From: Laburnicola sp. R22_1
Lineage: Eukaryota; Ascomycota; Dothideomycetes; Pleosporales; Didymosphaeriaceae
Reading direction: 5' to 3'
Length of the DNA stretch: 64,000 nt
NCBI GenBank assembly: GCA_014281115.1
Contig: JACONQ010000015.1
Coordinates: 1,860,001 to 1,924,000 of the forward strand
Each line of letters opens with the position of its first letter. Positions within the stretch are counted from its first letter, which is position 1. Both the position numbers and the translations under genes were made by a program. Shown in pieces: positions 46,485-56,796 of this stretch. The notes beneath the pieces were generated by a model. That model was given only the letters and a program-made list of their open reading frames with translations, was not told the origin of the DNA and did no database searches.

Positions 46485-47504
46485 ATGCAGGACCTCCAGA
46501 CAAACGCCGAACCCACTACCGGCTCCGTCGACGACATCGACCTTACGCTCACACACCATGGCAACCCGGTCACACTCTCCTTTGCCAAAAATGCCACCAT
46601 ATCAGATCTCTCAGAGCGCGTCGCACTCGAACTCTCAGTCCCGCCCTCCAACCAAAAGTTCCTTGTAAACCCGAAGATCGGCCTGCTCAAACCGCCCTTC
46701 AAAGAGGCCGCACTCCCGCTCACTTCGATCGCAACGAAGAAGATCACCCTCATGGGAAGCACCTCCGCCGAAGTTTCCTCTCTCAACGATAGCATAACCG
46801 CCGCCGCCGCACCGCGAAGACCAGGTCCCATAAAGGCGGCAACACCAGCGCGAAGCCGCGACTGGAAGAAGGTGCAGGAGGAGGCGCAATACACATTCCA
46901 CACGCTACGACCGCTGCCCTACCTCCCCAATCCCGACCGCAGTCTCCGCTTCCTGGAGCGGTTACGAGACGACGCCGGCATCCGTGCCGCCATGCGCACG
47001 CACAAGTTCAGCGTGCCGCTCCTCACAGAGATGGACCCCGCCATGCACACGACTCACGAATCGCGCACGCTCGGTTTGAACCGCAATCAAGGCGAGGTCA
47101 TTGAGTTGCGACTGCGCACGGATGCATACGACGGATACCGCGACTACAAAACTATTCGGAAGACGCTGTGCCATGAGCTGGCGCATAACGTGTGGGGGCC
47201 TCATGATCGCAACTTCTGGGAGCTATGCAAGCAGATTGAGAAGGAGGTTGATCGCGATGATTGGACGAGGGGCGGGAAGAGTGTAGGGGACCAGGACTAT
47301 GCGGACGCGCCGGAGGAGGAAGTGTGCGATCATGGGGGGTGGACGGGGGGTGAGTTTGTGCTTGGTGCGGGTGGTGGGGGCGAGACGGTGGTGAGTAGTG
47401 CGGGCAGTGTAAGCAGGAGGGAGATATTGGCAAAGGCGGTGGAGGAGCGGATGAAGAAAACGAAGCACGCGGAGCGCGATAGTAAGGGTGAGGAGGCGTC
47501 GTGA
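46485..47504 (+). CDS. Ubiquitin-like / WLM-domain metalloprotease
   Basis: A single exon of 339 aa. Residues ~18-92 form a ubiquitin-like fold (DLTLTHHGNPVTLSF, ISDLSERVALELSVPPSNQK, KITLMGS). A WLM (Wss1-like) zinc-metalloprotease domain follows at about 120-300, with the zinc site HELAHNVWGPHD: His230, Glu231, His234 and His240. Wss1-type proteases degrade DNA-protein crosslinks and act on ubiquitin- or SUMO-linked proteins with Cdc48. This Ubl-WLM fusion resembles the separate ubiquitin/metalloprotease type found in fission yeast and plants. The C-terminus is Gly- and Lys-rich and disordered, with no recognisable Cdc48-binding motif that I can confirm. Confidence 0.86.
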   Translation: MQDLQTNAEPTTGSVDDIDLTLTHHGNPVTLSFAKNATISDLSERVALELSVPPSNQKFLVNPKIGLLKPPFKEAALPLTSIATKKITLMGSTSAEVSSLNDSITAAAAPRRPGPIKAATPARSRDWKKVQEEAQYTFHTLRPLPYLPNPDRSLRFLERLRDDAGIRAAMRTHKFSVPLLTEMDPAMHTTHESRTLGLNRNQGEVIELRLRTDAYDGYRDYKTIRKTLCHELAHNVWGPHDRNFWELCKQIEKEVDRDDWTRGGKSVGDQDYADAPEEEVCDHGGWTGGEFVLGAGGGGETVVSSAGSVSRREILAKAVEERMKKTKHAERDSKGEEAS

Positions 47505-47966
47505 TGTATGGTCGGTATCTTCGTTGCACCACCTATGAAAAGGTGATATGCTTACAGCTGTAGATCGCATGACGAATTTACTGATGTTCAATTACGCTTT
47601 GATTACTTGCTTGTGGGATCCTGTTCGCAAACACGCCCGCATTTCTAACCGCAGTTAAAGCACTACATGTTCACTGCAACTATTTCCTCGGCGCATTATC
47701 TCAGCCTACCTTTGCGATGATGGCTCCTTCCAAGTCCGGCAGCGTATTCGCAATCACCTTTGTTGGTCCCATGCCGTCTTGTTGCTTGCATCACAGCATA
47801 GCTTGACCATTTCCGGCGACAAGCATTCCAGACAAAGCCCACCAAGCGAAAACACGCAATTCCATCTCTTTATCACCACCAAGATATCTCTCCATTCTAC
47901 GAGTCCGCTTCCCATGCTCTCTATCATACACGTTGAAGCATACCTACCGCTCCCTCTCTTGCAAAC
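47505..47966. other. Gene-free stretch
   Basis: About 460 bp between two plus-strand genes; presumed terminator plus promoter. Nothing else is seen. Confidence 0.55.
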
Positions 47967-50900
47967 ATGAACGAAGCTCACGACATTCCCGAGACGGCGA
48001 CCCCTTCCGCAGCTCCAACCAATACTCCCATTCCCACGAGCATTGCCACACCTATGAGCCTGCACAACAACTCTGCCGGTGCTGCGAGCCCTCTTTCCCA
48101 GCAGACACAGTCACTGCTAAGCAACAACACACCCAGCGCGACACCCATCCCCTCTATGCCGCCCCAGGCCCAACGCCTCGTCAACACCGCCTCCCTCTTC
48201 ACGCAGTCGCGAGCCATCGCCGCCTACCTCCTAGGCGAAGCAAGCCGCCTCCCCTCCGCGCTCCACAACAGCCCATATGCCCGGTTCATCTACTCGCTCG
48301 GCGGCATCGCTGCGCTCTCCACAGGCGCCCGCTGGTACCACATGTTCGCCAGTGAGCGGCACACGCGGCGCCAGGTGCAGCTCGCGGCGTTCCATTTGAC
48401 GCGCATGCTGAATATGGATCCGCGGTTTGCGGCGATGGCTGCAGATTATGAGAGGTGGGAGACGGAGCTGTATCCGTTGTTTGCGGCGAAGTTGCTGCCG
48501 CTGTTGAGGGAGAGGGTTGTGACGGGGGAGGAGGGGAGGGAGGTGGTGTCGGAGTTGAAGAGGAAGCTTTGGTCGGATTCGGATGGGGGGTTGTTGCCGG
48601 CGAAGAGGCAGGATACTGGGACTGGTCATGGCTACGGACGAGGAGGTAGCGGTGGAAATGGTGATGGAGGAAGTGGTGGTGGCGGCGGACGAGGAGGTGG
48701 AGATAGCGAAGATGAAGACGATACTGACGATGACGATGAAGATGATGGTAGTAGCGGTAAAAAGTCTGGAAGCCGCAAGGAACAGCCTACGAGTACGTCA
48801 AGGATAGCATGGGAAAGCCGTCCTGGGCCGGAATTCAATCCAAACGTTGAAGCAGCAATACTCCATCAGGACACCTGGGTTACAGATAGGGAACCGAGCT
48901 ACATTGGCGGCCGTTTGCATGTAGGTTACCGTCCGCCGTTCGTCGACGAAGCGGAGATAGAGGAGGAGCTCGACGAAATAGCAACCGCAGAATCATCACG
49001 GGAACGAGCGAGACAGCAGCGATCCCCTCGGATGCCAGTTCCCGGGCCTTCTCCTGTTCCCTCGAGGGCAGACTTTGGACAGAGGCAAACGCCCAAAGGG
49101 GTTCAAGCTTCCGGTGAAGAAACTAGAAGAAATTTGGAAAACCTTTCTCCCACAGAGCGAAAGCAGTACCTGCTCAACCTTCCCGAAGAAGAAAGAAAAC
49201 AATGGTTGCAGTCGTTGGCCGATGAAACAGCAGAAAAAGTTCGCCAACGACAACAACAAGGCCGAGCGCAGCACTCTCAACCAGCAGTAAGTCAAGAGGG
49301 TGGATCTGACGCACCGTGGAGGTCTCCATTTTCCGCGAGCGCTACACAGCGTCCCGCCACTTCTGCTTCTCCAGCGCCGCCTGGCAGGATGTTTGCAACT
49401 GATCTGTTTGGGAATGCACACACATATCGAAGGAAAAGTCAGGTCGATCTCGCGCTATCTGAAAGAGAGAAGGATGAGGAACAGCAGCAGATGCCATCAT
49501 CTCCCTGGTCAGGTATCCCAGCGCCGCAAGACAGCTCGTTCGCAATGTTGCTGCCTACACCACCAGGACTTTTGGACGCTGCACGGCTTCACGAGACCTT
49601 TGCTTCTCCAAACAGACCTGCAGCGCCACTGCGTTCACCCACCGATGCCGTTCTACCCCCCAGTGCCTTTCTACCCACCACGCAGCCTGAAGGCTTCGGT
49701 TTCCAATACGAAAACATGTCCTCGTCCAGCGACTGCGACAACGACAACGAGGACCCCTCCCTCCCATTCGACAGACAAACCACCATGCCCTTCCCCTTCG
49801 CTACTCCTCCCCCACCCAAAAAGGCCACCAAGCCCAAGAAAAACGCATTCGGCGCCATCCCACCAAACAAGCTGTCCCACCTCACGGGCGGTTCTCGCAT
49901 TGGTCACTACCTCTCTCCCATCTATGAGGCCTACTCGTCGGCCAACGTCAGCCCAGCGGTGCAGGCAAATTTTGAGGCGCCGCCGCAGCCGACTACGCCG
50001 CGTCAAGCTTTCATCGATGACGGTAATGCCGCTTACGCGGCTGCGGATAGGTGGCGTCCTCCGCGTGAGGACACACCTGCGCTTATGGCGTTTGCTGGCC
50101 GTGGCGGTGGGGATGTCGAGCAGCTGGCGCAGAGGCCAGCGCTGAGCTTTGCGCGGGGGGAAGTGGTGTTTCCTAATGTGGAGGATGTGAATTGGGATGG
50201 TTACTTTTTACCCGGGTTACAAGACGCGGATGATGGTGATGATGGGGGTGGAGACGCGGATTTTGACGACGGATATCGGAGGCCTACTGTTGTTAGTGTT
50301 GACGAGGATGAGTATGAGCGGGATGACGAGGGGTTGGAGTATTTGGGCTACGATGGTGGATATCGGAGGCCTACTGTTGGGAGTGCCGATGAGGATGAGG
50401 ATGAGCGGGATGACGAGGCGTTGGAGTATTTGGCCTACGATGGTGGATATCGGAGGCCTTCTGTTGGGAGTGCCGATGAGTCGGGCGGCTATCGGAGGCC
50501 TACTGTTGTAAGTGTCGACGAGGAGGATGAGCATGACGGCGGTGAAGGAGGGTATGAGCTGTATGGCGGGGCCGACAGCAATATGCCCATTGTCATAAGC
50601 GATGATGAGGAGGATGAGGAGGATTATGATTATGGGGACGACGTTGAAGAAGGAGAGTATGAGCAGCATGAATGGGCGGGTGGGGAGGAGGATGTTGAGG
50701 CAGGAGAGGATAGTGATGGTGATGGTGGGCTATTCGAGGTTGTTTATGGCGACGAGGGGGTGGTCGATCTTGAACTTTCTGACCATCCCGGTTTTGAACG
50801 GCTATCGGAGAGCGAGGGGCCAGACGATGAGGACGATGATGAGGACGATGATGAGGACGATGATGAGGACGATGATGGGGGAGCTGACGCAGACGACGGA

Positions 50901-51242
50901 GACGACGACACAGGCAACTACGAAGTTGTCCCCGCCCCAAGAACCTCCAGGAAACGACCGAACACATCAACATCTCCACATCCCAAGCGATCAACGAACG
51001 CCTCAGCTTCACGTGCGCGGTCACAGGCACCTTCAGAACCCCCCGCGCCGAGGAGGGGACCCGGCCGCCCACCAGGAAGCCGAAATCGCACTCGCAATGC
51101 AGCGCCGTCAGCGCCAGCGCCAGCGCCCACACAGAGGGCGATTCCGAACTCGACATCTTCGGGTACGCTGAACTTGTCGGGTAATCGCAGGAAACCTAGA
51201 CGGACGGGTCCGGGGACGTTTAAAGGGAATTATGGGAAGTGA
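47967..51242 (+). CDS. Large acidic, repeat-containing protein of unknown function
   Basis: An uninterrupted 1091-aa frame. The only globular-looking part is near the N-terminus (about residues 70-210). It is helical and includes ARFIYSLGGIAALSTGARWY, HTRRQVQLAAFHLTRMLNMD and YPLFAAKLLPLLRERVV. A Gly/Asp/Glu tract follows (about 215-265), then long Pro/Ser/Gln-rich disorder. At about 770-855 there are three to four copies of an acidic repeat with YRRPTV.SVDE, then near-continuous Asp/Glu runs (DDEDDDEDD). The tail is basic and resembles an AT-hook (RRGPGRPPGSRN). The mix suggests a nuclear, possibly chromatin-linked protein, but I recognise no family. Single-exon structure and low complexity leave some doubt about how conserved it is. 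Confidence 0.68.
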   Translation: MNEAHDIPETATPSAAPTNTPIPTSIATPMSLHNNSAGAASPLSQQTQSLLSNNTPSATPIPSMPPQAQRLVNTASLFTQSRAIAAYLLGEASRLPSALHNSPYARFIYSLGGIAALSTGARWYHMFASERHTRRQVQLAAFHLTRMLNMDPRFAAMAADYERWETELYPLFAAKLLPLLRERVVTGEEGREVVSELKRKLWSDSDGGLLPAKRQDTGTGHGYGRGGSGGNGDGGSGGGGGRGGGDSEDEDDTDDDDEDDGSSGKKSGSRKEQPTSTSRIAWESRPGPEFNPNVEAAILHQDTWVTDREPSYIGGRLHVGYRPPFVDEAEIEEELDEIATAESSRERARQQRSPRMPVPGPSPVPSRADFGQRQTPKGVQASGEETRRNLENLSPTERKQYLLNLPEEERKQWLQSLADETAEKVRQRQQQGRAQHSQPAVSQEGGSDAPWRSPFSASATQRPATSASPAPPGRMFATDLFGNAHTYRRKSQVDLALSEREKDEEQQQMPSSPWSGIPAPQDSSFAMLLPTPPGLLDAARLHETFASPNRPAAPLRSPTDAVLPPSAFLPTTQPEGFGFQYENMSSSSDCDNDNEDPSLPFDRQTTMPFPFATPPPPKKATKPKKNAFGAIPPNKLSHLTGGSRIGHYLSPIYEAYSSANVSPAVQANFEAPPQPTTPRQAFIDDGNAAYAAADRWRPPREDTPALMAFAGRGGGDVEQLAQRPALSFARGEVVFPNVEDVNWDGYFLPGLQDADDGDDGGGDADFDDGYRRPTVVSVDEDEYERDDEGLEYLGYDGGYRRPTVGSADEDEDERDDEALEYLAYDGGYRRPSVGSADESGGYRRPTVVSVDEEDEHDGGEGGYELYGGADSNMPIVISDDEEDEEDYDYGDDVEEGEYEQHEWAGGEEDVEAGEDSDGDGGLFEVVYGDEGVVDLELSDHPGFERLSESEGPDDEDDDEDDDEDDDEDDDGGADADDGDDDTGNYEVVPAPRTSRKRPNTSTSPHPKRSTNASASRARSQAPSEPPAPRRGPGRPPGSRNRTRNAAPSAPAPAPTQRAIPNSTSSGTLNLSGNRRKPRRTGPGTFKGNYGK
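50269..50518 (+). repeat. Tandem coding minisatellite (YRRPT unit)
   Basis: GGATATCGGAGGCCTACTGT and close variants recur at irregular spacing four times, each followed by an acidic segment. All units are in frame. A GATGAGGAC 9-bp repeat follows at about 50825-50875. Confidence 0.85.
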
Positions 51243-52393
51243 GTGAGGGATAGGCTTGGAAGATTTCTTACTCTGTTGCGAGGTTTTTGGTTTACTTAGA
51301 GAGTGTGCAATAGTTGGTTGGTGGGGTGTTGGTGAGGTTTTGGAAAGGTGTTTGGAAAGGTGTTTGGATAGCGTAATAATTGTGCAGATGTTCTTATAAT
51401 TCGTTCGTGGGCGTGCGTGCTACCTGACTACTTGTGTACATTCATGTGCTGCTAAGCCCCAGCGATGATGATCTAGCTTTTGTAATTATTTCTAACTCAA
51501 TAATATGAGCGGCTACAGCTATGGAAGAAGGTCGGTGTTAATGGGTGTGTTGTTGATGTATGGGTGATAGATGTGGGCGGGAGAAGGCAGATGTGGCCTT
51601 ATCCTCATCTTCCAGTTAATCTTGACCTACCGTATTGTAGCCTTTCCTATTTCGCCTTATCTTGCTATAGAATCTGTGGTTTTCCCTCTAAGATTTGGGA
51701 GTTGTATCAAGTGGATTGACTGGAAATCACGACAAAGGAATGAATGAATTATGTTAGCTGCAGACTGAAGGAAAAACGCCTTTACGGCTTTCAAGCTTTT
51801 TTGAAAAGCTCCAACAGCACAACTCAGCTTTCCTTGAAAATGTTGTGCGGGATCCCCTGTCGGCGATCTAGAATCGCTAGTCTAGTCTATTTAGTGGGAT
51901 TCATTGTGCTGAAGGTCCGAGTTTCCAGACGCCCGGCGCAACCCATATCGTCTTACGAACAATACTATCATCTCCACGACCTGACAGTTGTACAAAGAAT
52001 CCGGCAGTTTAATGTCGGGGATATAGTCTTTCTTCACAGCTAGCAATGAGGCTGAAACCGGAGGAAGAGGATCGTGGTCAATGCAGGAAACAAAGGATGC
52101 TGGGAAGAACAATATTAAGGTAATAAGGTCCAGGCACCGACCACTGATGGATTGATTCATTGAAAATTTCCGCTTATCGCCAAGTCAACCTTTTCCAGAC
52201 CCTGAGACTGAACGACCGCTAAGCTCTAGGAGAATATTTTTGAACAATCACACGCGTTGTCGCATGCATATAATACCCCAGCTCACCCATCTCTCTGACC
52301 GATTTCGAATGAACTATCTACGTCAATCTCATTCGATCTAAACTTCTACCAACATTAAGTTTTCTTCCCACGTTTCGTATCTAGCAGCACACC
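51243..52393. other. Gene-free stretch
   Basis: About 1.1 kb between two plus-strand genes. A duplicated word, GGAAAGGTGTTTGGA, lies near 51342-51368. No gene is supported. The region just before 52394 is the monooxygenase promoter, with TATAAT-like text at 52270. Confidence 0.5.
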
Positions 52394-54559
52394 ATGGCTG
52401 AAAAATCCGTTGCCATCATAGGTGCTGGCCCGGCTGGATTGATAGCCGCTCGCAAGCTGCTCAAGCTTACATCCTTCACCTTCACCATCTTCGAAAAGGC
52501 TACACGCGTGGGCGGCCTCTGGGACCGCAACAGCTTCATCCATCCGGAAATGGTGACCAACTTGTGCAAATACACTGTGACCTTTTCCGACTTTGCCTGG
52601 GACAACGTGGATCTTGGTAGACCCGCTCCGGTATATCCTCAGGCTTGGATGGTGGAGAAGTACCTGCAGGAATATGGGAAGCTTATCCCGGGAGATTATT
52701 TTGAATTCGAGACGTGCGTAACGCGGGCGGAGCGAGAGCGAGGAAAGTGGAAAATCCATTCGTGTAAGCACGGCGAGGTGAAGACGCGGTATTTCGACCA
52801 CTTGATTGTTGCGACCGGGTACTTGTCCACTCCGAAGGCGCTGAATTGTGAGATGGACGATACACTACGAGCGAACCCTCCTGTGCCCATTCTCCACAGT
52901 ACCAGCTACAGGAAGTTAGAGCAAATCCTCCCACTGAAAGGAAGCTCAATGAGTGGCCCACGCACCGTGCTCGTCATTGGAGGCTCGCACTCGGGCGCCG
53001 ACATATCCGGTCTTATAGCCCACCAAGCCTCAGACGCCCGCTGGTCTCCTCAAGGCAACGAGGCCTTCCCGGGCGTTAACGTCGTCCACGTCACGCAAAA
53101 TGTCATGTTTCCGGTACCTAGCGTGGTACGTGGTCCTACTTCGGAGCATGTATCTTTCCACCCGGTTGAGTTCATACTTTGTGATCGATCTACCCGCGAC
53201 CCAGAGCCCCTTACATTCGGATTCGGACCAGCAGGGTTTCAAGAGAAACAGGGGTTGACGATGTTCTACAAGGAGATCGTCGAAGGCGGCACGGGAGATT
53301 TTGATTTCGAAGATGAGCTTCCGCCGTACGCAGTCATGACCAATCGGTATCACCCATTCGTACAGGTCGGAGACATCACGCCCATGCTTGAACTTGTCAG
53401 GCGGTTAGAGAGAACTAAGGACTCCCACAACATTACTGCTACAGTAACAGGAAGGGACGGCAAGGATACGACGATAGAAAATATCGCTGCAGTCATCAAT
53501 GCAACTGGCTTCGATGCCAGTGGTGGTCTGGACTTCCTCTCCGATGAGGTGAAAAAGGATCTCGAGTTCGATGCGACAAACACGCGTTTGCCAACGGTAC
53601 TAGATGCCAGTTACATGGGGCAGCATTCCAAAGTTCCCGACATGGCTATGCTAGGACTCGTGCCTGTCAACTGGAGCATCATAGAAATGCAGTGTCGCGC
53701 AGTCATTGCCAAGTGGACCTCTCGCCCCATCGAGGAATGTCCAAAGCAAGTCGCCGCCCTAGGCGCCCACATTCGCGGCATTCGGGAGGCTATCAAGGAT
53801 GGGAATAGGAGGACAGAAGTGCCGCACTCCCTGTTCGGTGACTTGGTAGGTATCATGGAGCAGGCTGCTCGAGATATGAAGATGACGAAGATCAATGGGA
53901 CGTTTGGCGACTTTGACGGCTTCATATGCGCGGCGCGCTATGCCGGGGCTGGCGAAGACAGAGCAGAGGCGATCAAGACGATCTACGCCGTGCAGCAGCT
54001 GAAGAAGGAGATACGCGATAACAACTATCTCCTCGCGCAAGTCGTCTTTCTAGGGCTTCTGGGTCGGTGGAAAAGTGAGACTCGGGAGAATGGTGCCGCG
54101 AAAGTCATCCACGAGATTGATGCTCATCCCCGGTATGCTACCGCGTCGGAGTACGACCTCGAGTATGTGGTGGCACTGAAGAAGACAACGGGGAACATGA
54201 GCGAAGAGAACATGCTCATTGCTCGATACACGCAGGTGACTGATGAGATTACCTTTTGGACAGTGGAAGGCGTAGCGCTCAAGACGGGTGATCTTATCGA
54301 CTCGGTCAACTTCCATCGGGACGAAGACGGTGACATCAAAGCGTCAGCTGGTCCGTTTGGTGTGGATGAGTTCTTCGATTCCCATCTAGAGTTCAGAGGA
54401 AGCAGGCTGGACGGCTTCAGCGTGGTGAAAAAGATGAAAGGGAAACCAAACGCACCTCTCTGGTTCCAGAGACCGGTTCAGAAGGCTGCAGCAAAGCACT
54501 TGCTGGAAGAACCTGACCAGGAAGAGTGGCCCCGGTCTACCTCATGGCAGTGTAAGTAA
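52394..54559 (+). CDS. Flavin-containing monooxygenase-like protein with C-terminal extra domain
   Basis: A single exon of 721 aa. The N-terminal FAD-binding Rossmann motif is GAGPAG (residues 10-15), followed by VGGLWDRN. A second dinucleotide site, IGGSHSGADIS, near residue 195 would bind NADPH. HLIVATGYLS and VINATGFDASGG are the conserved FMO-like ATG motifs. These enzymes hydroxylate small substrates at N, S or C and often belong to secondary metabolism. From about residue 560 comes an extra domain, starting FLGLLGRWKSETRENG and ending GVDEFFDSHLEFRG..LDGFSVV. It resembles the DUF6314 type sometimes fused to fungal FMOs; I am only moderately sure. The gene is intact but its 3' end is copied just downstream, at the edge of a transposon-rich block. 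The substrate is unknown. Confidence 0.82.
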   Translation: MAEKSVAIIGAGPAGLIAARKLLKLTSFTFTIFEKATRVGGLWDRNSFIHPEMVTNLCKYTVTFSDFAWDNVDLGRPAPVYPQAWMVEKYLQEYGKLIPGDYFEFETCVTRAERERGKWKIHSCKHGEVKTRYFDHLIVATGYLSTPKALNCEMDDTLRANPPVPILHSTSYRKLEQILPLKGSSMSGPRTVLVIGGSHSGADISGLIAHQASDARWSPQGNEAFPGVNVVHVTQNVMFPVPSVVRGPTSEHVSFHPVEFILCDRSTRDPEPLTFGFGPAGFQEKQGLTMFYKEIVEGGTGDFDFEDELPPYAVMTNRYHPFVQVGDITPMLELVRRLERTKDSHNITATVTGRDGKDTTIENIAAVINATGFDASGGLDFLSDEVKKDLEFDATNTRLPTVLDASYMGQHSKVPDMAMLGLVPVNWSIIEMQCRAVIAKWTSRPIEECPKQVAALGAHIRGIREAIKDGNRRTEVPHSLFGDLVGIMEQAARDMKMTKINGTFGDFDGFICAARYAGAGEDRAEAIKTIYAVQQLKKEIRDNNYLLAQVVFLGLLGRWKSETRENGAAKVIHEIDAHPRYATASEYDLEYVVALKKTTGNMSEENMLIARYTQVTDEITFWTVEGVALKTGDLIDSVNFHRDEDGDIKASAGPFGVDEFFDSHLEFRGSRLDGFSVVKKMKGKPNAPLWFQRPVQKAAAKHLLEEPDQEEWPRSTSWQCK

Positions 54560-54750
54560 TCTGGGACTATAGTATTAGGACAGAAGCATACCTAGGGCAT
54601 GTGTTGTGTGTTAGCCTAGGATAGGTGACGCAAAGACCGAATATCAATTGAAGCGTGCACTTTATAAAAAGCTGTGCTTCCTTGGTCTATCTCATGTCGG
54701 TGTGAGTAGTCTGGGACTATTAGTATTAGGACAAAAGCATACCTATGGTA

Positions 54751-54796
54751 CCGAATTCGGCCACTCAACGCACAGACCCCACTCAACGCACAGTTT
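54751..54796 (+). repeat. Left terminal inverted repeat of the pogo/Fot-type element
   Basis: It matches the reverse complement of 56841-56886 at all but two positions. It carries ACTCAACGCACAG twice, separated by ACCCC. Confidence 0.9.
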
Positions 54797-54912
54797 GAGG
54801 ATAGCCACCACTATTACTTTTGAAGCTGCAGAGCTCTATATATATCGTAAAATCACTAGATTTTTTAGAGTAGCATTTGCAGAAGCTTGATAAATCGATT
54901 GGCAACGATAAA

Positions 54913-56796
54913 CTACGTGTGATACCTCTGTGGGAGGCGTACTTTGCGAGTGCGCGTTGATGGGCTGGATGCCTCCACCACCCCTTCAATAACTAATAGA
55001 TCCTTAACATCAACCTCTAGGTCCTTAATAACATGAGCAGGAGGTGCAGGAGCCTCGAGGCTACGCGCCTTACCCTTTTTGGCCAATTGTATATTAGTCC
55101 TGAGTTGCTTTTCAGCTACGCGCGCAAGTAGATCTTCTTCGCGCTCTGCCGCCTTCCTCTGCTATTCTTGCAACCTAACCTCTTTTGCAGCCATCCTTTT
55201 CTGCGCCCTCTACTTAAGTATAGCCTATTTCTCCTGCTTTTTCTGCTCCTTAGCTAGCTTGTCGCGCTCCTTCTAGTGTTGTAGTTCTTCTGCTTTGGCG
55301 TCTTTTTTAGCCTGGCGATTGCAGGCAGCCTCAACTTTTAATGGCGACTAGAAGACGGCGCCGCCAGCGTAATTCTTAGAGGGTTCAAGTAGTAATGCCT
55401 TGCCACGCTTACGGCGCTTCTTCTTATTAAAAAGGGCATCTCTAAGGCGATCGTTTTCGTGCTAGACGAGCTGTTTCTAAGTCGCTATTGCGTGTATTGT
55501 GTGAGACAGCTGCGAGACGCGTTTATTATTAAGATCCTCAACTACCTGTCGTAGAAGTCCTTCAATTTTACGCCAATCACTTGCAGAGAGTACTAACGAC
55601 GTGCTATTGCTGCTTAATGGCCTCTTAGGCTCTAGATCCTTAAATTTCTTTAATATAGCGTTGCTATTCAGCGGAGAGATGCTAGTAACTTTGAAGGCGT
55701 TAATAATTATTTCTTTGGCGAATGCAACTCTGTATGCCTTATAGAAGAAGCGGAAGAAGTCGCGCTTAGTGATAGATGTGAGTCCTTGGCTGTTGTACAT
55801 AAATTTGGAGAGCTCTTTTGTATATGCAGCTAAAAGAGGCTTAAAAAGGCAGACATCTAGAGGCTGTAGCGTATAAGTTGAATGCGGCGGGTAGATAGCT
55901 AGGAGGATTTGATTTTGATTGCAGAACTCGATAAACTCTATAGTAACGTGTGAGCCATGCCTATTAAGAATTAGGAGTTGATAGTCGCGCTTTGCCTTCT
56001 TCTTAGTCTCCTCTTAAAAGCACCTCTTAAGCCAGGCAATCCCAAGTTTGTTGTTTGTCCATCCAGATGGTGATGAGGCGAAAAAGGCCTGGTGCTCTTG
56101 AGGATTGAAATCTTGTAGCCATGTGTCCTAGATGTTGCCAGAAGCCGCCTAATATATTAGGGCAGGTTTGAGAGAGCTGCCGTTGGCGCATATACAAGCT
56201 ATTGTTGTTATCCACTCTCTATTGCCGTCCTAGAGTACCTGCTTGACGCCTCCTTGCTTATATCGCTGTCAAGAGAACACGCGCTTCATTTTTAACACTA
56301 CCCTGATTAAGAAGCCCTTCTCATCCATATTGTATATATTTGACGGTGCGATGTTGTACTGCTTGATCTTATTGTCTAAAAGCTTGAAATAGAGGGCGTA
56401 TTTGAAGGCTGAATCGGCTTTGTAGCGCTGGCTATTGATGCCAGATGTCCATCGCGATATAAGGTCAATTTGATGCCGCGCAATGTAGCGATTAACCCAG
56501 TGATTTCCTGGCTCTTGATGTGCTATTTCTCCAGCGAAATTTCGTATCATCTCTCTCGTAGGGGGTAGGCCTTGTACACACAGCTTATCAATGTACTGTA
56601 GTAGCTGTTTTTCCTGTGTATTGTTGAGGAGTCGCTTTTTTTCGGCCCGAGTTGCATAGGTGCCCTGAACTCCTCGATAGCGCTTCGAGAGCCGCGACCG
56701 CTCAACGCTGTACTCCCGAGCAACCTGGGATATATTAGGACGTTCTCCTAGCTCCAGGGATTTTAAAGCTTTAACAGCTGCGTCGATCGGGTCCAT
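54913..56796 (-). pseudogene. pogo/Fot-type transposase, RIP-damaged
   Basis: The start is ATG at 56796. The N-terminal part (about 175 residues, to 56269) is open. It has a Psq-like helix-turn-helix (ISQVAREYSVERSRLSKRYR) and a CENP-B-like second domain (KQLLQYIDKLCVQGLPPTRE), then the DDE fold begins at IYNMDEKGF. Beyond this, at least five stops interrupt one reading frame, each explicable as CAG, CAA or CGA turned to TAG, TAA or TGA. The second catalytic position reads Asn (LILNRHGSH) where the family has Asp, a G-to-A change. Near the C-terminus the frame reopens (55800-55477) and continues through a Lys/Glu-rich coiled tail to a TAG at 54913. The pattern is transition-only decay, as expected from RIP. 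Confidence 0.85.

Noticed and set aside
49300..50145. A 281-codon alternative frame within the acidic repeat protein gene
   Set aside because: It is a shadow of the 1091-codon frame and has an Arg/Pro-rich composition without a start context or domain.
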